Source: Ulva prolifera (Eukaryota > Chlorophyta > Ulvophyceae > Ulvales > Ulvaceae). From it: a stretch of 64,000 nucleotides of DNA. The stretch is taken from NCBI GenBank assembly GCA_023078555.1, contig CM041196.1:3782001-3846000 (forward strand). The letters are read 5' to 3'. Positions 47,401 to 59,400 of the stretch are shown piece after piece. The notes under the pieces were generated by a model that had not been told where the DNA came from, did not search any database, and saw only the letters and a list, made by a program, of their open reading frames with translations. Both the position numbers and the translations under genes were made by a program. The first letter of the stretch is position 1; the number at the start of each line of letters is the position of its first letter.

Positions 47401-50400
47401 TGTCCGTGTGGAGTGACCGAGTCCATGTGGAGTGTCCGTGCAGAGTGTCCGTGTGGAGTGACCGAGTCCCTGTGGAGTGTCCGTGTGGAGTGACCTAATC
47501 CGTGTGGAGTGTCCGTGTGTAGTGACCGAATCCGTGCAGAGTGTCCGTGTGGAGTGACCGAATCCGTGTGGAGTGTCCGTGCGGAGTGACCGAATCCGTG
47601 TGGAGTGTCCGTGTGGAGTGACCGGGTCCGTGTGGAGTGTCCGTGTGGAGTGTCCGTGTGGAGTGACCGAGTCCGTGTGGAGTGTCCGTGTGGAGTGACC
47701 GAGTCCGTGTGGAGTGTCCGTGTGGAGTGACCTAATCCGTGTGGAGTGTCCGTGTGGAGTGACCGAGTCCGTGTGGAGTGTCCGTGTGGAGTGTCCGTGT
47801 GGTGTGACCGAGTCCGTGCAGAGTGTCCGTGTGGAGTGACCGAATCCGTGTGGAGTGTCCGTGCGGAGTGACCGAATCCGTGTGGAGTGTCCATGTGGAG
47901 TGACCGGGTCCATGTGGAGTGTCCGTGTGGAGTGTCCGTGTGGAGTGACCGAGTCCATGTGGAGTGTCCGTGCAGAGTGTCCGTGTGGAGTGACCGAGTC
48001 CCTGTGGAGTGTCCGTGTGGAGTGACCTAATCCGTGTGGAGTGTCCGTGTGTAGTGACCTAATCCGTGCAGAGTGTCCGTGTGGAGTGACCGAATCCGTG
48101 CAGAGTGTCCGTGTGGAGTGACCGAATCCGTGTGGAGTGTCCGTGCGGAGTGACCGAATCCGTGTGGAGTGTCCGTGTGGAGTGACCGGGTCAGTGTGGA
48201 GTGTCCGTGTGGAGTGTCCGTGTGGAGTGACCGAGTCCGTGTGGAGTGTCCGTGTGGAGTGACCTAATCCGTGTGGAGTGTCCGTGTGGAGTGACCGAGT
48301 CCGTGTGGAGTGTCCGTGTGGAGTGTCCGTGTGGTGTGACCGAGTCCGTGCAGAGTGTCCGTGTGGAGTGACCGAATCCGTGTGGAGTGTCCGTGCGGAG
48401 TGACCGAATCCGTGTGGAGTGTCCATGTGGAGTGACCGGGTCCATGTGGAGTGTCCGTGTGGAGTGTCCGTGTGGAGTGACCGAGTCCATGTGGAGTGTC
48501 CGTGCAGAGTGTCCGTGTGGAGTGACCGAGTCCCTGTGGAGTGTCCGTGTGGAGTGACCTAATCCGTGTGGAGTGTCCGTGTGTAGTGACCTAATCCGTG
48601 CAGAGTGTCCGTGTGGAGTGACCGAATCCGTGCAGAGTGTCCGTGTGGAGTGACCGAATCCGTGTGGAGTGTCCGTGCGGAGTGACCGAATCCGTGTGGA
48701 GTGTCCGTGTGGAGTGACCGGGTCAGTGTGGAGTGTCCGTGTGGAGTGTCCGTGTGGAGTGACCGAGTCCGTGTGGAGTGTCCGTGTGGAGTGACCTAAT
48801 CCGTGTGGAGTGTCCGTGTGGAGTGACCGAGTCCGTGTGGAGTGTCCGTGTGGAGTGTCCGTGTGGTGTGACCGAGTCCTTGCAGAGTGTCCGTGTGGAG
48901 TGACCGAATCCGTGTGGAGTGTCCGTGCGGAGTGACCGAATCCGTGTGGAGTGTCCATGTGGAGTGACCGGGTCCATGTGGAGTGTCCGTGTGGAGTGTC
49001 CGTGTGGAGTGACCGAGTCCATGTGGAGTGTCCGTGCAGAGTGTCCGTGTGGAGTGACCGAGTCCCTGTGGAGTGTCCGTGTGGAGTGACCTAATCCGTG
49101 TGGAGTGTCCGTGTGGAGTAACCGAGTCCGTGTGGAGTGTCCGTGTGGAGTGACCGAATCCGTGCAGAGTGTCCGTGTGGAGTGACCGAATCCGTGTGGA
49201 GTGTCCGTGCGGAGTGACCGAATCCGTGTGGAGTGTCCGTGTGGAGTGACCGGGTCCGTGTGGAGTGTCCGTGTGGAGTGTCCGTGTGGAGTGACCGAGT
49301 CCGTGTGGAGTGTCCGTGTGGAGTGACCTAATCCGTGTGGAGTGTCCGTGTGGAGTGACCGAGTCCGTGTGGAGTGTCCGTGTGGAGTGTCCGTGTGGAG
49401 TGACCAGGTCCGTGTGGAGTGTCCGTGTGGAGTGTCCGTGTGGAGTGACCGAGTACGTGTGGAGTGTCCGTGTGGAGTGACCGAGTCCGTGTGGAGTGTC
49501 CGTGTGGAGTGACCGAAACCGTGTGGAGTGTCCGTGCGGAGTGACCGGGTCTTGGTGGAGTGTCCGTGTGGAGTGTCCGTGTGGAGTGACCAGTTCCGTG
49601 TGGAGTGTCCGTGTGGAGTGTACTTGTGGAGTGACCGAGTCCGTGTGGAGTGTCCGTGTGGAGTGACCGAATCCGTGTGGAGTGTCTGTGCGGAGTGACC
49701 GGGTCTTGGTGGAGTGTCCGTGTGGAGTGTCCGTGTGGAGTGACTAGGTCCGTGTGGAGTGTCCGTGCGGAGTGACCGAATCCGTGTGGAGTGTCCGTGT
49801 GGAGTGACCGGGTCCGTGTGGAGTGTCCGTGTGGAGTGTCCGTGTGGAGTGACCGAGTCCGTGTGGAGTGTCCGTGTGGAGTGACCTAATCCGTGTGGAG
49901 TGTCCGTGTGGAGTGACCGAGTCCGTGTGGAGTGTCCGTGTGGAGTGTCCGTGTGGAGTGACCAGGTCCGTGTGGAGTGTCCGTGTGGAGTGTCCGTGTG
50001 GAGTGTCCGTGTGGAGTGACCGAGTACGTGTGGAGTGTCCGTGTGGAGTGACCGAATCCGTGTGGAGTGTCCGTGTGGAGTGTACGTGTGGAGTTCCCGT
50101 GTGGAGTGTCTGTGTCCTTATGGAGTGTCCATGTGAAGTGATCGAGTCCGTGCAGAGTGTCCGTGTGGAGTGACCGAATCCGTGCAGAGTGTCCGTGTGG
50201 AGTGACCGAATCCGTGTGGAGTGTCCGTGTGGAGTGTCCGTGTGGAGTGACCGAGTCCGTGCAGAGTGTCCGTGTGGAGTGACCGAATCCGTGTGGAGTG
50301 TCCGTGTGGAGTGACCGGGTCCGTGTGGAGTGTCCGTGTGTAGTGACCTAATCCGTGCAGAGTGTCCGTGTGGAGTGACCGAATCCGTGCAGAGTGTCCG

Positions 50401-53400
50401 TGTGGAGTGACCGAATCCGTGTGGAGTGTCCGTGCGGAGTGACCGAATCCGTGTGGAGTGTCCATGTGGAGTGACCGGGTCCGTGTGGAGTGTCCGTGTG
50501 GAGTGTCCGTGTGGAGTGACCGAGTCCGTGTGGAGTGTCCGTGTGGAGTGACCTAATCCGTGTGGAGTGTCCGTGTGGAGTGACCGAGTCCGTGTGGAGT
50601 GTCCGTGTGGAGTGACCGAATCCGTGCAGAGTGTCCGTGTGGAGTGACCGAGTCCGTGTGGAGTGTCCGTGTGGAGTGACCTAATCCGTGTGGAGTGTCC
50701 GTGTGGAGTAACCGAGTCCGTGTGGAGTGTCCGTGTGGAGTGACCGAATCCGTGCAGAGTGTCCGTGTGGAGTGACCGAATCCGTGTGGAGTGTCCGTGC
50801 GGAGTGACCGAATCCGTGTGGAGTGTCCGTGTGGAGTGACCGGGTCCGTGTGGAGTGTCCGTGTGGAGTGTCCGTGTGGAGTGACCGAGTCCGTGTGGAG
50901 TGTCCGTGTGGAGTGACCTAATCCGTGTGGAGTGTCCGTGTGGAGTGACCGAGTCCGTGTGGAGTGTCCGTGTGGAGTGTCCGTGTGGAGTGACCAGGTC
51001 CGTGTGGAGTGTCCGTGTGGAGTGTCCGTGTGGAGTGACCGAGTACGTGTGGAGTGTCCGTGTGGAGTGACCGAATCCGTGTGGAGTGTCCGTGTGGAGT
51101 GTACGTGTGGAGTTCCCGTGTGGAGTGTCTGTGTCCTTATGGAGTGTCCATGTGAAGTGATCGAGTCCGTGCAGAGTGTCCGTGTGGAGTGACCGAATCC
51201 GTGCAGAGTGTCCGTGTGGAGTGACCGAATCCGTGTGGAGTGTCCGTGTGGAGTGTCCGTGTGGAGTGACCGAGTCCGTGCAGAGTGTCCGTGTGGAGTG
51301 ACCGAATCCGTGTGGAGTGTCCGTGTGGAGTGTACGTGTGGAGTTCCCGAGTCCGTGTGGAGTGTCCGTGTGGAGTGACCTAATCCGTGTGGAGTGTCCG
51401 TGTGGAGTAACCGAGTCCGTGTGGAGTGTCCGTGTGGAGTGACCTAATCCGTGTGGAGTGTCCGTGTGGAGTGACCGAGTCCGTGTGGAGTGTCCGTGTG
51501 GAGTGACCGAAACCGTGTGGAGTGTCCGTGCGGAGTGACCGGGTCTTGGTGGAGTGTCCGTGTGGAGTGACCGGGTCAGTGTGGAGTGTCCGTGTGGAGT
51601 GTCCGTGTGGAGTGACCGAGTCCGTGTGGAGTGTCCGTGTGGAGTGACCTAATCCGTGTGGAGTGTCCGTGTGGAGTGACCGAGTCCGTGTGGAGTGTCC
51701 GTGTGGAGTGTACGTGTGGAGTTCCCGAGTCCGTGTGGAGTGTCCGTGTGGAGTGACCTAATCCGTGTGGAGTGTCCGTGTGGAGTAACCGAGTCCGTGT
51801 GGAGTGTCCGTGTGGAGTGACCTAATCCGTGTGGAGTGTCCGTGTGGAGTGACCGAGTCCGTGTGGAGTGTCCGTGTGGAGTGACCGAAACCGTGTGGAG
51901 TGTCCGTGCGGAGTGACCGGGTCTTGGTGGAGTGTCCGTGTGGAGTGTCCGTGTGGAGTGTACTTGTGGAGTGACCGAGTCCGTGTGGAGTGTCCGTGTG
52001 GAGTGACCGAATCCGTGTGGAGTGTCCGTGTGGAGTGACCGGGTCCGTGTGGAGTGTCCGTGTGTAGTGACCTAATCCGTGCAGAGTGTCCGTGTGGAGT
52101 GACCGAATCCGTGCAGAGTGTCCGTGTGGAGTGACCGAATCCGTGTGGAGTGTCCGTGCGGAGTGACCGAATCCGTGTGGAGTGTCCGTGTGGAGTGACC
52201 GGGTCAGTGTGGAGTGTCCGTGTGGAGTGTCCGTGTGGAGTGACCGAGTCCGTGTGGAGTGTCCGTGTGGAGTGACCTAATCCGTGTGGAGTGTCCGTGT
52301 GGAGTGACCGAGTCCGTGTGGAGTGTCCGTGTGGAGTGTCCGTGTGGTGTGACCGAGTCCGTGCAGAGTGTCCGTGTGGAGTGACCGAATCCGTGTGGAG
52401 TGTCCGTGCGGAGTGACCGAATCCGTGTGGAGTGTCCATGTGGAGTGACCGGGTCCATGTGGAGTGTCCGTGTGGAGTGTCCGTGTGGAGTGACCGAGTC
52501 CATGTGGAGTGTCCGTGCAGAGTGTCCGTGTGGAGTGACCGAGTCCCTGTGGAGTGTCCGTGTGGAGTGACCTAATCCGTGTGGAGTGTCCGTGTGGAGT
52601 AACCGAGTCCGTGTGGAGTGTCCGTGTGGAGTGACCGAATCCGTGCAGAGTGTCCGTGTGGAGTGACCGATTCCGTGTGGAGTGTCCGTGCGGAGTGACC
52701 GAATCCGTGTGGAGTGTCCGTGTGGAGTGACCGGGTCCGTGTGGAGTGTCCGTGTGGAGTGTCCGTGTGGAGTGACCGAGTCCGTGTGGAGTGTCCGTGT
52801 GGAGTGACCTAATCCGTGTGGAGTGTCCGTGTGGAGTGACCGAGTCCGTGTGGAGTGTCCGTGTGGAGTGTCCGTGTGGAGTGACCAGGTCCGTGTGGAG
52901 TGTCCGTGTGGAGTGTCCGTGTGGAGTGACCGAGTACGTGTGGAGTGTCCGTGTGGAGTGACCGAATCCGTGTGGAGTGTCCGTGTGGAGTGTACGTGTG
53001 GAGTTCCCGTGTGGAGTGTCTGTGTCCTTATGGAGTGTCCATGTGAAGTGATCGAGTCCGTGCAGAGTGTCCGTGTGGAGTGACCGAATCCGTGCAGAGT
53101 GTCCGTGTGGAGTGACCGAATCCGTGTGGAGTGTCCGTGTGGAGTGTCCGTGTGGAGTGACCGAGTCCGTGCAGAGTGTCCGTGTGGAGTGACCGAATCC
53201 GTGTGGAGTGTCCGTGTGGAGTGACCGATTCCGTGTGGAGTGTCCGTGCGGAGTGACCGAATCCGTGTGGAGTGTCCGTGTGGAGTGACCGGGTCCGTGT
53301 GGAGTGACCGAGTCCGTGTGGAGTGTCCGTGTGGAGTGACCGAATCCGTGTGGAGTGTCCGTGTGGAGTGACCGGGTCCGTGTGGAGTGTCCGTGTGGAG

Positions 53401-56400
53401 TGTCCGTGTGGAGTGACCGAGTCCGTGTGGAGTGTCCGTGTGGAGTGACCTAATCCGTGTGGAGTGTCCGTGTGGAGTGACCGAGTCCGTGTGGAGTGTC
53501 CGTGTGGAGTGTCCGTGTGGAGTGACCAGGTCCGTGTGGAGTGTCCGTGTGGAGTGTCCGTGTGGAGTGACCGAGTACGTGTGGAGTGTCCGTGTGGAGT
53601 GACCGAATCCGTGTGGAGTGTCCGTGTGGAGTGTACGTGTGGAGTTCCCGTGTGGAGTGTCTGTGTCCTTATGGAGTGTCCATGTGAAGTGATCGAGTCC
53701 GTGCAGAGTGTCCGTGTGGAGTGACCGAATCCGTGCAGAGTGTCCGTGTGGAGTGACCGAATCCGTGTGGAGTGTCCGTGTGGAGTGTCCGTGTGGAGTG
53801 ACCGAGTCCGTGCAGAGTGTCCGTGTGGAGTGACCGAATCCGTGTGGAGTGTCCGTGTGGAGTGACCGGGTCCGTGTGGAGTGTCCGTGTGTAGTGACCT
53901 AATCCGTGCAGAGTGTCCGTGTGGAGTGACCGAATCCGTGCAGAGTGTCCGTGTGAAGTGACCGAATCCGTGTGGAGTGTCCGTGCGGAGTGACCGAATC
54001 CGTGTGGAGTGTCCATGTGGAGTGACCGGGTCCGTGTGGAGTGTCCGTGTGGAGTGTCCGTGTGGAGTGACCGAGTCCGTGTGGAGTGTCCGTGTGGAGT
54101 GACCTAATCCGTGTGGAGTGTCCGTGTGGAGTGACCGAGTCCGTGTGGAGTGTCCGTGTGGAGTGTCCGTGTGGTGTGACCGAGTCCGTGCAGAGTGTCC
54201 GTGTGGAGTGACCGAATCCGTGTGGAGTGTCCGTGCGGAGTGACCGAATCCGTGTGGAGTGTCCATGTGGAGTGACCGGGTCCATGTGGAGTGTCCGTGT
54301 GGAGTGTCCGTGTGGAGTGACCGAGTCCATGTGGAGTGTCCGTGTGGATTGTCCGTGTGGAGTGACCGAATCCGTGTGGAGTGTCCGTGTGGAGTGACCG
54401 GGTCCGTGTGGAGTGTCCGTGTGTAGTGACCTAATCCGTGCAGAGTGTCCGTGTGGAGTGACCGAATCCGTGCAGAGTGTCCGTGTGGAGTGACCGAATC
54501 CGTGTGGAGTGTCCGTGCGGAGTGACCGAATCCGTGTGGAGTGTCCGTGTGGAGTGACCGGGTCCGTGTGGAGTGTCCGTGTGGAGTGTCCGTGTGGAGT
54601 GACCGAGTCCGTGTGGAGTGTCCGTGTGGAGTGACCTAATCCGTGTGGAGTGTCCGTGTGGAGTGACCGAGTCCGTGTGGAGTGTCCGTGTGGAGTGTCC
54701 GTGTGGAGTGACCAGGTCCGTGTGGAGTGTCCGTGTGGAGTGTCCGTGTGGAGTGACCGAGTACGTGTGGAGTGTCCGTGTGGAGTGACCGAATCCGTGT
54801 GGAGTGTCCGTGTGGAGTGTACGTGTGGAGTTCCCGTGTGGAGTGTCTGTGTCCTTATGGAGTGTCCATGTGAAGTGATCGAGTCCGTGCAGAGTGTCCG
54901 TGTGGAGTGACCGAATCCGTGCAGAGTGTCCGTGTGGAGTGACCGAATCCGTGTGGAGTGTCCGTGTGGAGTGTCCGTGTGGAGTGACCGAGTCCGTGCA
55001 GAGTGACCGTGTGGAGTGACCGAATCCGTGTGGAGTGTCCGTGTGGAGTGACCGGGTCCGTGTGGAGTGTCCGTGTGTAGTGACCTAATCCGTGCAGAGT
55101 GTCCGTGTGGAGTGACCGAATCCGTGCAGAGTGTCCGTGTGGAGTGACCGAATCCGTGTGGAGTGTCCGTGCGGAGTGACCGAATCCGTGTGGAGTGTCC
55201 ATGTGGAGTGACTGGGTCCGTGTGGAGTGTCCGTGTGGAGTGTCCGTGTGGAGTGACCGAGTCCGTGTGGAGTGTCCGTGTGGAGTGACCTAATCCGTGT
55301 GGAGTGTCCGTGTGGAGTGACCGAGTCCGTGTGGAGTGTCCGTGTGGAGTGTCCGTGTGGTGTGACCGAGTCCGTGCAGAGTGTCCGTGTGGAGTGACCG
55401 AATCCGTGTGGAGTGTCCGTGCGGAGTGACCGAATCCGTGTGGAGTGTCCATGTGGAGTGACCGGGTCCATGTGGAGTGTCCGTGTGGAGTGTCCGTGTG
55501 GAGTGACCGAGTCCATGTGGAGTGTCCGTGTGGAGTGTCCGTGTGGAGTGACCGAGTCCGTGTGGAGTGTCCGTGTGGAGTGACCTAATCCGTGTGGAGT
55601 GTCCGTGTGGAGTAACCGAGTCCGTGTGGAGTGTCCGTGTGGAGTGACCGAATCCGTGTGGAGCGTCCGTGCGGAGTGACCGGGTCTTGGTGGAGTGTCC
55701 GTGTTAAGTGTACGTGTGGAGTTCCCGTGTGGAGTGTCCGTGTCCTTATGGAGTGTCCATGTGAAGTGACCGAGTCCGTGCAGAGTGTCCGTGTGGAGTG
55801 ACCGAATCCGTGTGGAGTGTCCGTGTGGAGTGACCGGGTCCGTGTGGAGTGTCCGTGTGGAGTGTCCGTGTAGAGTGACCGAGTCCGTGTGGAGTGTCCG
55901 TGTGGAGTGACCTAATCCGTGTGGAGTGTCCGTGTGGAGTGACCGAGTCCGTGTGGAGTGTCCGTGTGGAGTGACCGAATCCGTGTGGAGTGTCCGTGTG
56001 GAGTGACCGGGTCTTGGTGGAGTGTCCGTGTGGAGTGTCCGTGTGGAGTGACCGTGTCCGTGTGGAGTGTCCGTGTGGAGTGACCGAGTCCGTGTGGAGT
56101 GTCCGTGTGGAGTGACCTAATCCGTGTGGAGTGTCCGTGTGGAGTGTCCGTGGGGAGTGTCCGTGTGGAGTGACCGAGTCCGTGTGGAGTGTCCGTGTGG
56201 AGTGTCCGTGTGGAGTGACCGAGTCCGTGTGGAGTGTCCGTGTGGAGTGTCCGTGTGGAGTGACCGAGTCTGTGTGGAGTGTCCGTGTGGAGTGACCGAG
56301 TCCGTGTGGAGTGTCCTTGTGGAGTGACCTAATCCGTGTGGAGTGTCCGTGTGGAGTGACCTAATCCGTGTGGAGTGTCCGTGTGGAGTGACCGAGTCCG

Positions 56401-59400
56401 TGTGGAGTGTCCGTGTGGAGTGACCGAATCTGTGTGGAGTGTCCGTGCGGAGTGACCGGGTCCGTGTGGAGTGTCCGTGTGGAGTGTCCGTGTGGAGTGA
56501 CCGAGTCCGTGTGGAGTGTCCTTGTGGAGTGACCGAATCCGTGTGGAGTGTCCGTGCGGAGTGACCGGGTCCGTGTGGAGTGTCCGTGTGGAGTGTCCGT
56601 GTGGACTGACCGAGTCCGTGTGGAGTGTCCGTGTGGAGTGACCGGGTCCGTGTGGAGATTCCGTGTGGAGTGTCCGTGTGGAGTGACCGAGTCCGTGTGG
56701 AGTGTCCGTGTGGAGGGACCTAATCCGTGTGGAGTGTCCGTGTGGAGTGACCGAGTCCGTGTGGAGTGTCCGTGTGGAGTGACCGAATCCGTGTGGAGTG
56801 TCCGTGCGGAGTGACCGGGTCTTGGTGGAGTGTCCGTGTGGAGTGTCCGTGTGGAGTGACCAGGTCCGTGTGGAGTGTCCGTGTGGAGTGACCGAGTCCG
56901 TGTGGAGTGTCCGTGTGGAGTGACCTAATCCGTGTGGAGTGTCCGTGTGGAGTGTCCGTGGGGAGTGTCCGTGTGGAGTGACCGAGTCCGTGTGGAGTGT
57001 CCTTGTGGAGTGACCTAATCCGTGTGGAGTGTCCGTGTGGAGTGACCTAATCCGTGTGGAGTGTCCGTGTGGAGTGACCGAGTCCGTGTGGAGTGTCCGT
57101 GTGGAGTGACCGAATCTGTGTGGAGTGTCCGTGCGGAGTGACCGGGTCCGTGTGGAGTGTCCGTGTGGAGTGTCCGTGTGGAGTGACCGAGTCCGTGTGG
57201 AGTGTCCTTGTGGAGTGACCGAATCCGTGTGGAGTGTCCGTGCGGAGTGACCGGGTCCGTGTGGAGTGTCCGTGTGGAGTGTCCGTGTGGACTGACCGAG
57301 TCCGTGTGGAGTGTCCGTGTGGAGTGACCGGGTCCGTGTGGAGATTCCGTGTGGAGTGTCCGTGTGGAGTGACCGAGTCCGTGTGGAGTGTCCGTGTGGA
57401 GGGACCGAATCCGTGTGGAGTGTCCGTGTGGAGTGACCGGGTCCGTGTGGAGATTCCGTGTGGAGTGTCCGTGTGGAGTGACCGAGTCCGTGTGGAGTGT
57501 CCGTGTGGAGGGACCTAATCCGTGTGGAGTGTCCGTGTGGAGTGACCGAGTCCGTGTGGAGTGTCCGTGTGGAGTGACCGAATCCGTGTGGAGTGTCCGT
57601 GCGGAGTGACCGGGTCTTGGTGGAGTGTCCGTGTGGAGTGTCCGTGTGGAGTGACCAGGTCCGTGTGGAGTGTCCGTGTGGAGTGACCGAGTCCGTGTGG
57701 AGTGTCCGTGTGGAGTGACCTAATCCGTGTGGAGTGTCCGTGTGGAGTGTCCGTGGGGAGTGTCCGTGTGGAGTGACCGAGTCCGTGTGGAGTGTCCGTG
57801 TGGAGTGTCCGTGTGGAGTGACCGAGTCCGTGTGGAGTGTCCGTGTGGAGTGTCCGTGTGGAGTGACCGAGTCCGTGTGGAGTGTCCGTGTGGAGTGACC
57901 GAGTCCGTGTGGAGTATCCTTGTGGAGTGACCTAATCCGTGTGGAGTGTCCGTGTGGAGTGACCGAGTCCGTGCAGAGTGTCCGTGTGGAGTGACCGAAT
58001 CCGTGTGGAGTGTCCGTGCGGAGTGACCGAATCCGTGTGGAGTGTCCGTGTGGAGTGACCGGGTCCGTGTCGAGTGTCCGTGTGGAGTGACCTAATCCGT
58101 GTGGAGTGTCCGTGTGGAGTGACCGAGTCCGTGTGGAGTGTCCGTGTGGAGTGTCCGTGTGGAGTGACCGAGTCCGTGTGGAGTGTCCGTGTGGAGTGAC
58201 CAAATCCGTGTGGAGTGTCCGTGTGGAGTGACCGTGTCCGTGTGGAGTGTCCGTGTGGAGTGTCCGTGTGGAGTGACCGAGTCCGTGTGGAGTGTCCGTG
58301 TGGAGTGACCGAATCCGTGTGGAGTGTCCGTGCGGAGTGAACGGGTCTTGGTGGAGTGTCCGTGTGGAGTGACCGAATCCGTGTGGAGTGTCTGTGCGGA
58401 GTGACCGGGTCTTGGTGGAGTGTCCGTGTGGAGTGTCCGTGTGGAGTGACCAGGTCCGTGTGGAGTGTCCGTGTGGAGTGTCCGTGTGGAGTGACCGAGT
58501 CCGTGTGGAGTGTCCGTGTGGAGTGTCCGTGTGGAGTGACCGAGTCCGTGTGGAGTGTCCGTGTGGAGTGACCGAGTCCGTGTTGAGTGTCCTTGTGGAG
58601 TGACCTAATCCGTGTGGAGTGTCCGTGTGGAGTGACCGAGTCCGTGCAGAGTGTCCGTGTGGAGTGACCTAATCCGTGTGGAGTGTCCGTGTGGAGTGTC
58701 CGTGGGGAGTGTCCGTGTGGAGTGACCGAGTCCGTGTGGAGTGTCCGTGTGGAGTGTCCGTGTGGAGTGACCGAGTCCGTGTGGAGTGTCCGTGTGGAGT
58801 GTCCGTGTGGAGTGACCGAGTCCGTGTGGAGTGTCCGTGTGGAGTGACCGAGTCCGTGTGGAGTGTCCTTGTGGAGTGACCTAATCCGTGTGGAGTGTCC
58901 GTGTGGAGTGACCGAGTCCGTGCAGAGTGTCCGTGTGGAGTGACCGAATCCGTGTGGAGTGTCCGTGCGGAGTGACCGAATCCGTGTGGAGTGTCCGTGT
59001 GGAGTGACCGGGTCCGTGTCGAGTGTCCGTGTGGAGTGACCTAATCCGTGTGGAGTGTCCGTGTGGAGTGACCGAGTCCGTGTGGAGTGTCCGTGTGGAG
59101 TGTCCGTGTGGAGTGACCGAGTCCGTGTGGAGTGTCCGTGTGGAGTGACCTAATCCGTGTGGAGTGTCCGTGTGGAGTGACCGTGTCCGTGTGGAGTGTC
59201 CGTGTGGAGTGTCCGTGTGGAGTGACCGAGTCCGTGTGGAGTGTCCGTGTGGAGTGACCGAATCCGTGTGGAGTGTCCGTGCGGAGTGAACGGGTCTTGG
59301 TGGAGTGTCCGTGTGGAGTGTCCGTGTAGAGTGACTAGGTCCGTGTGGAGTGTCCATGTGGAGTGTCCGTGTGGAGTGACCGAGTCCGTGCGGAGTGTCC

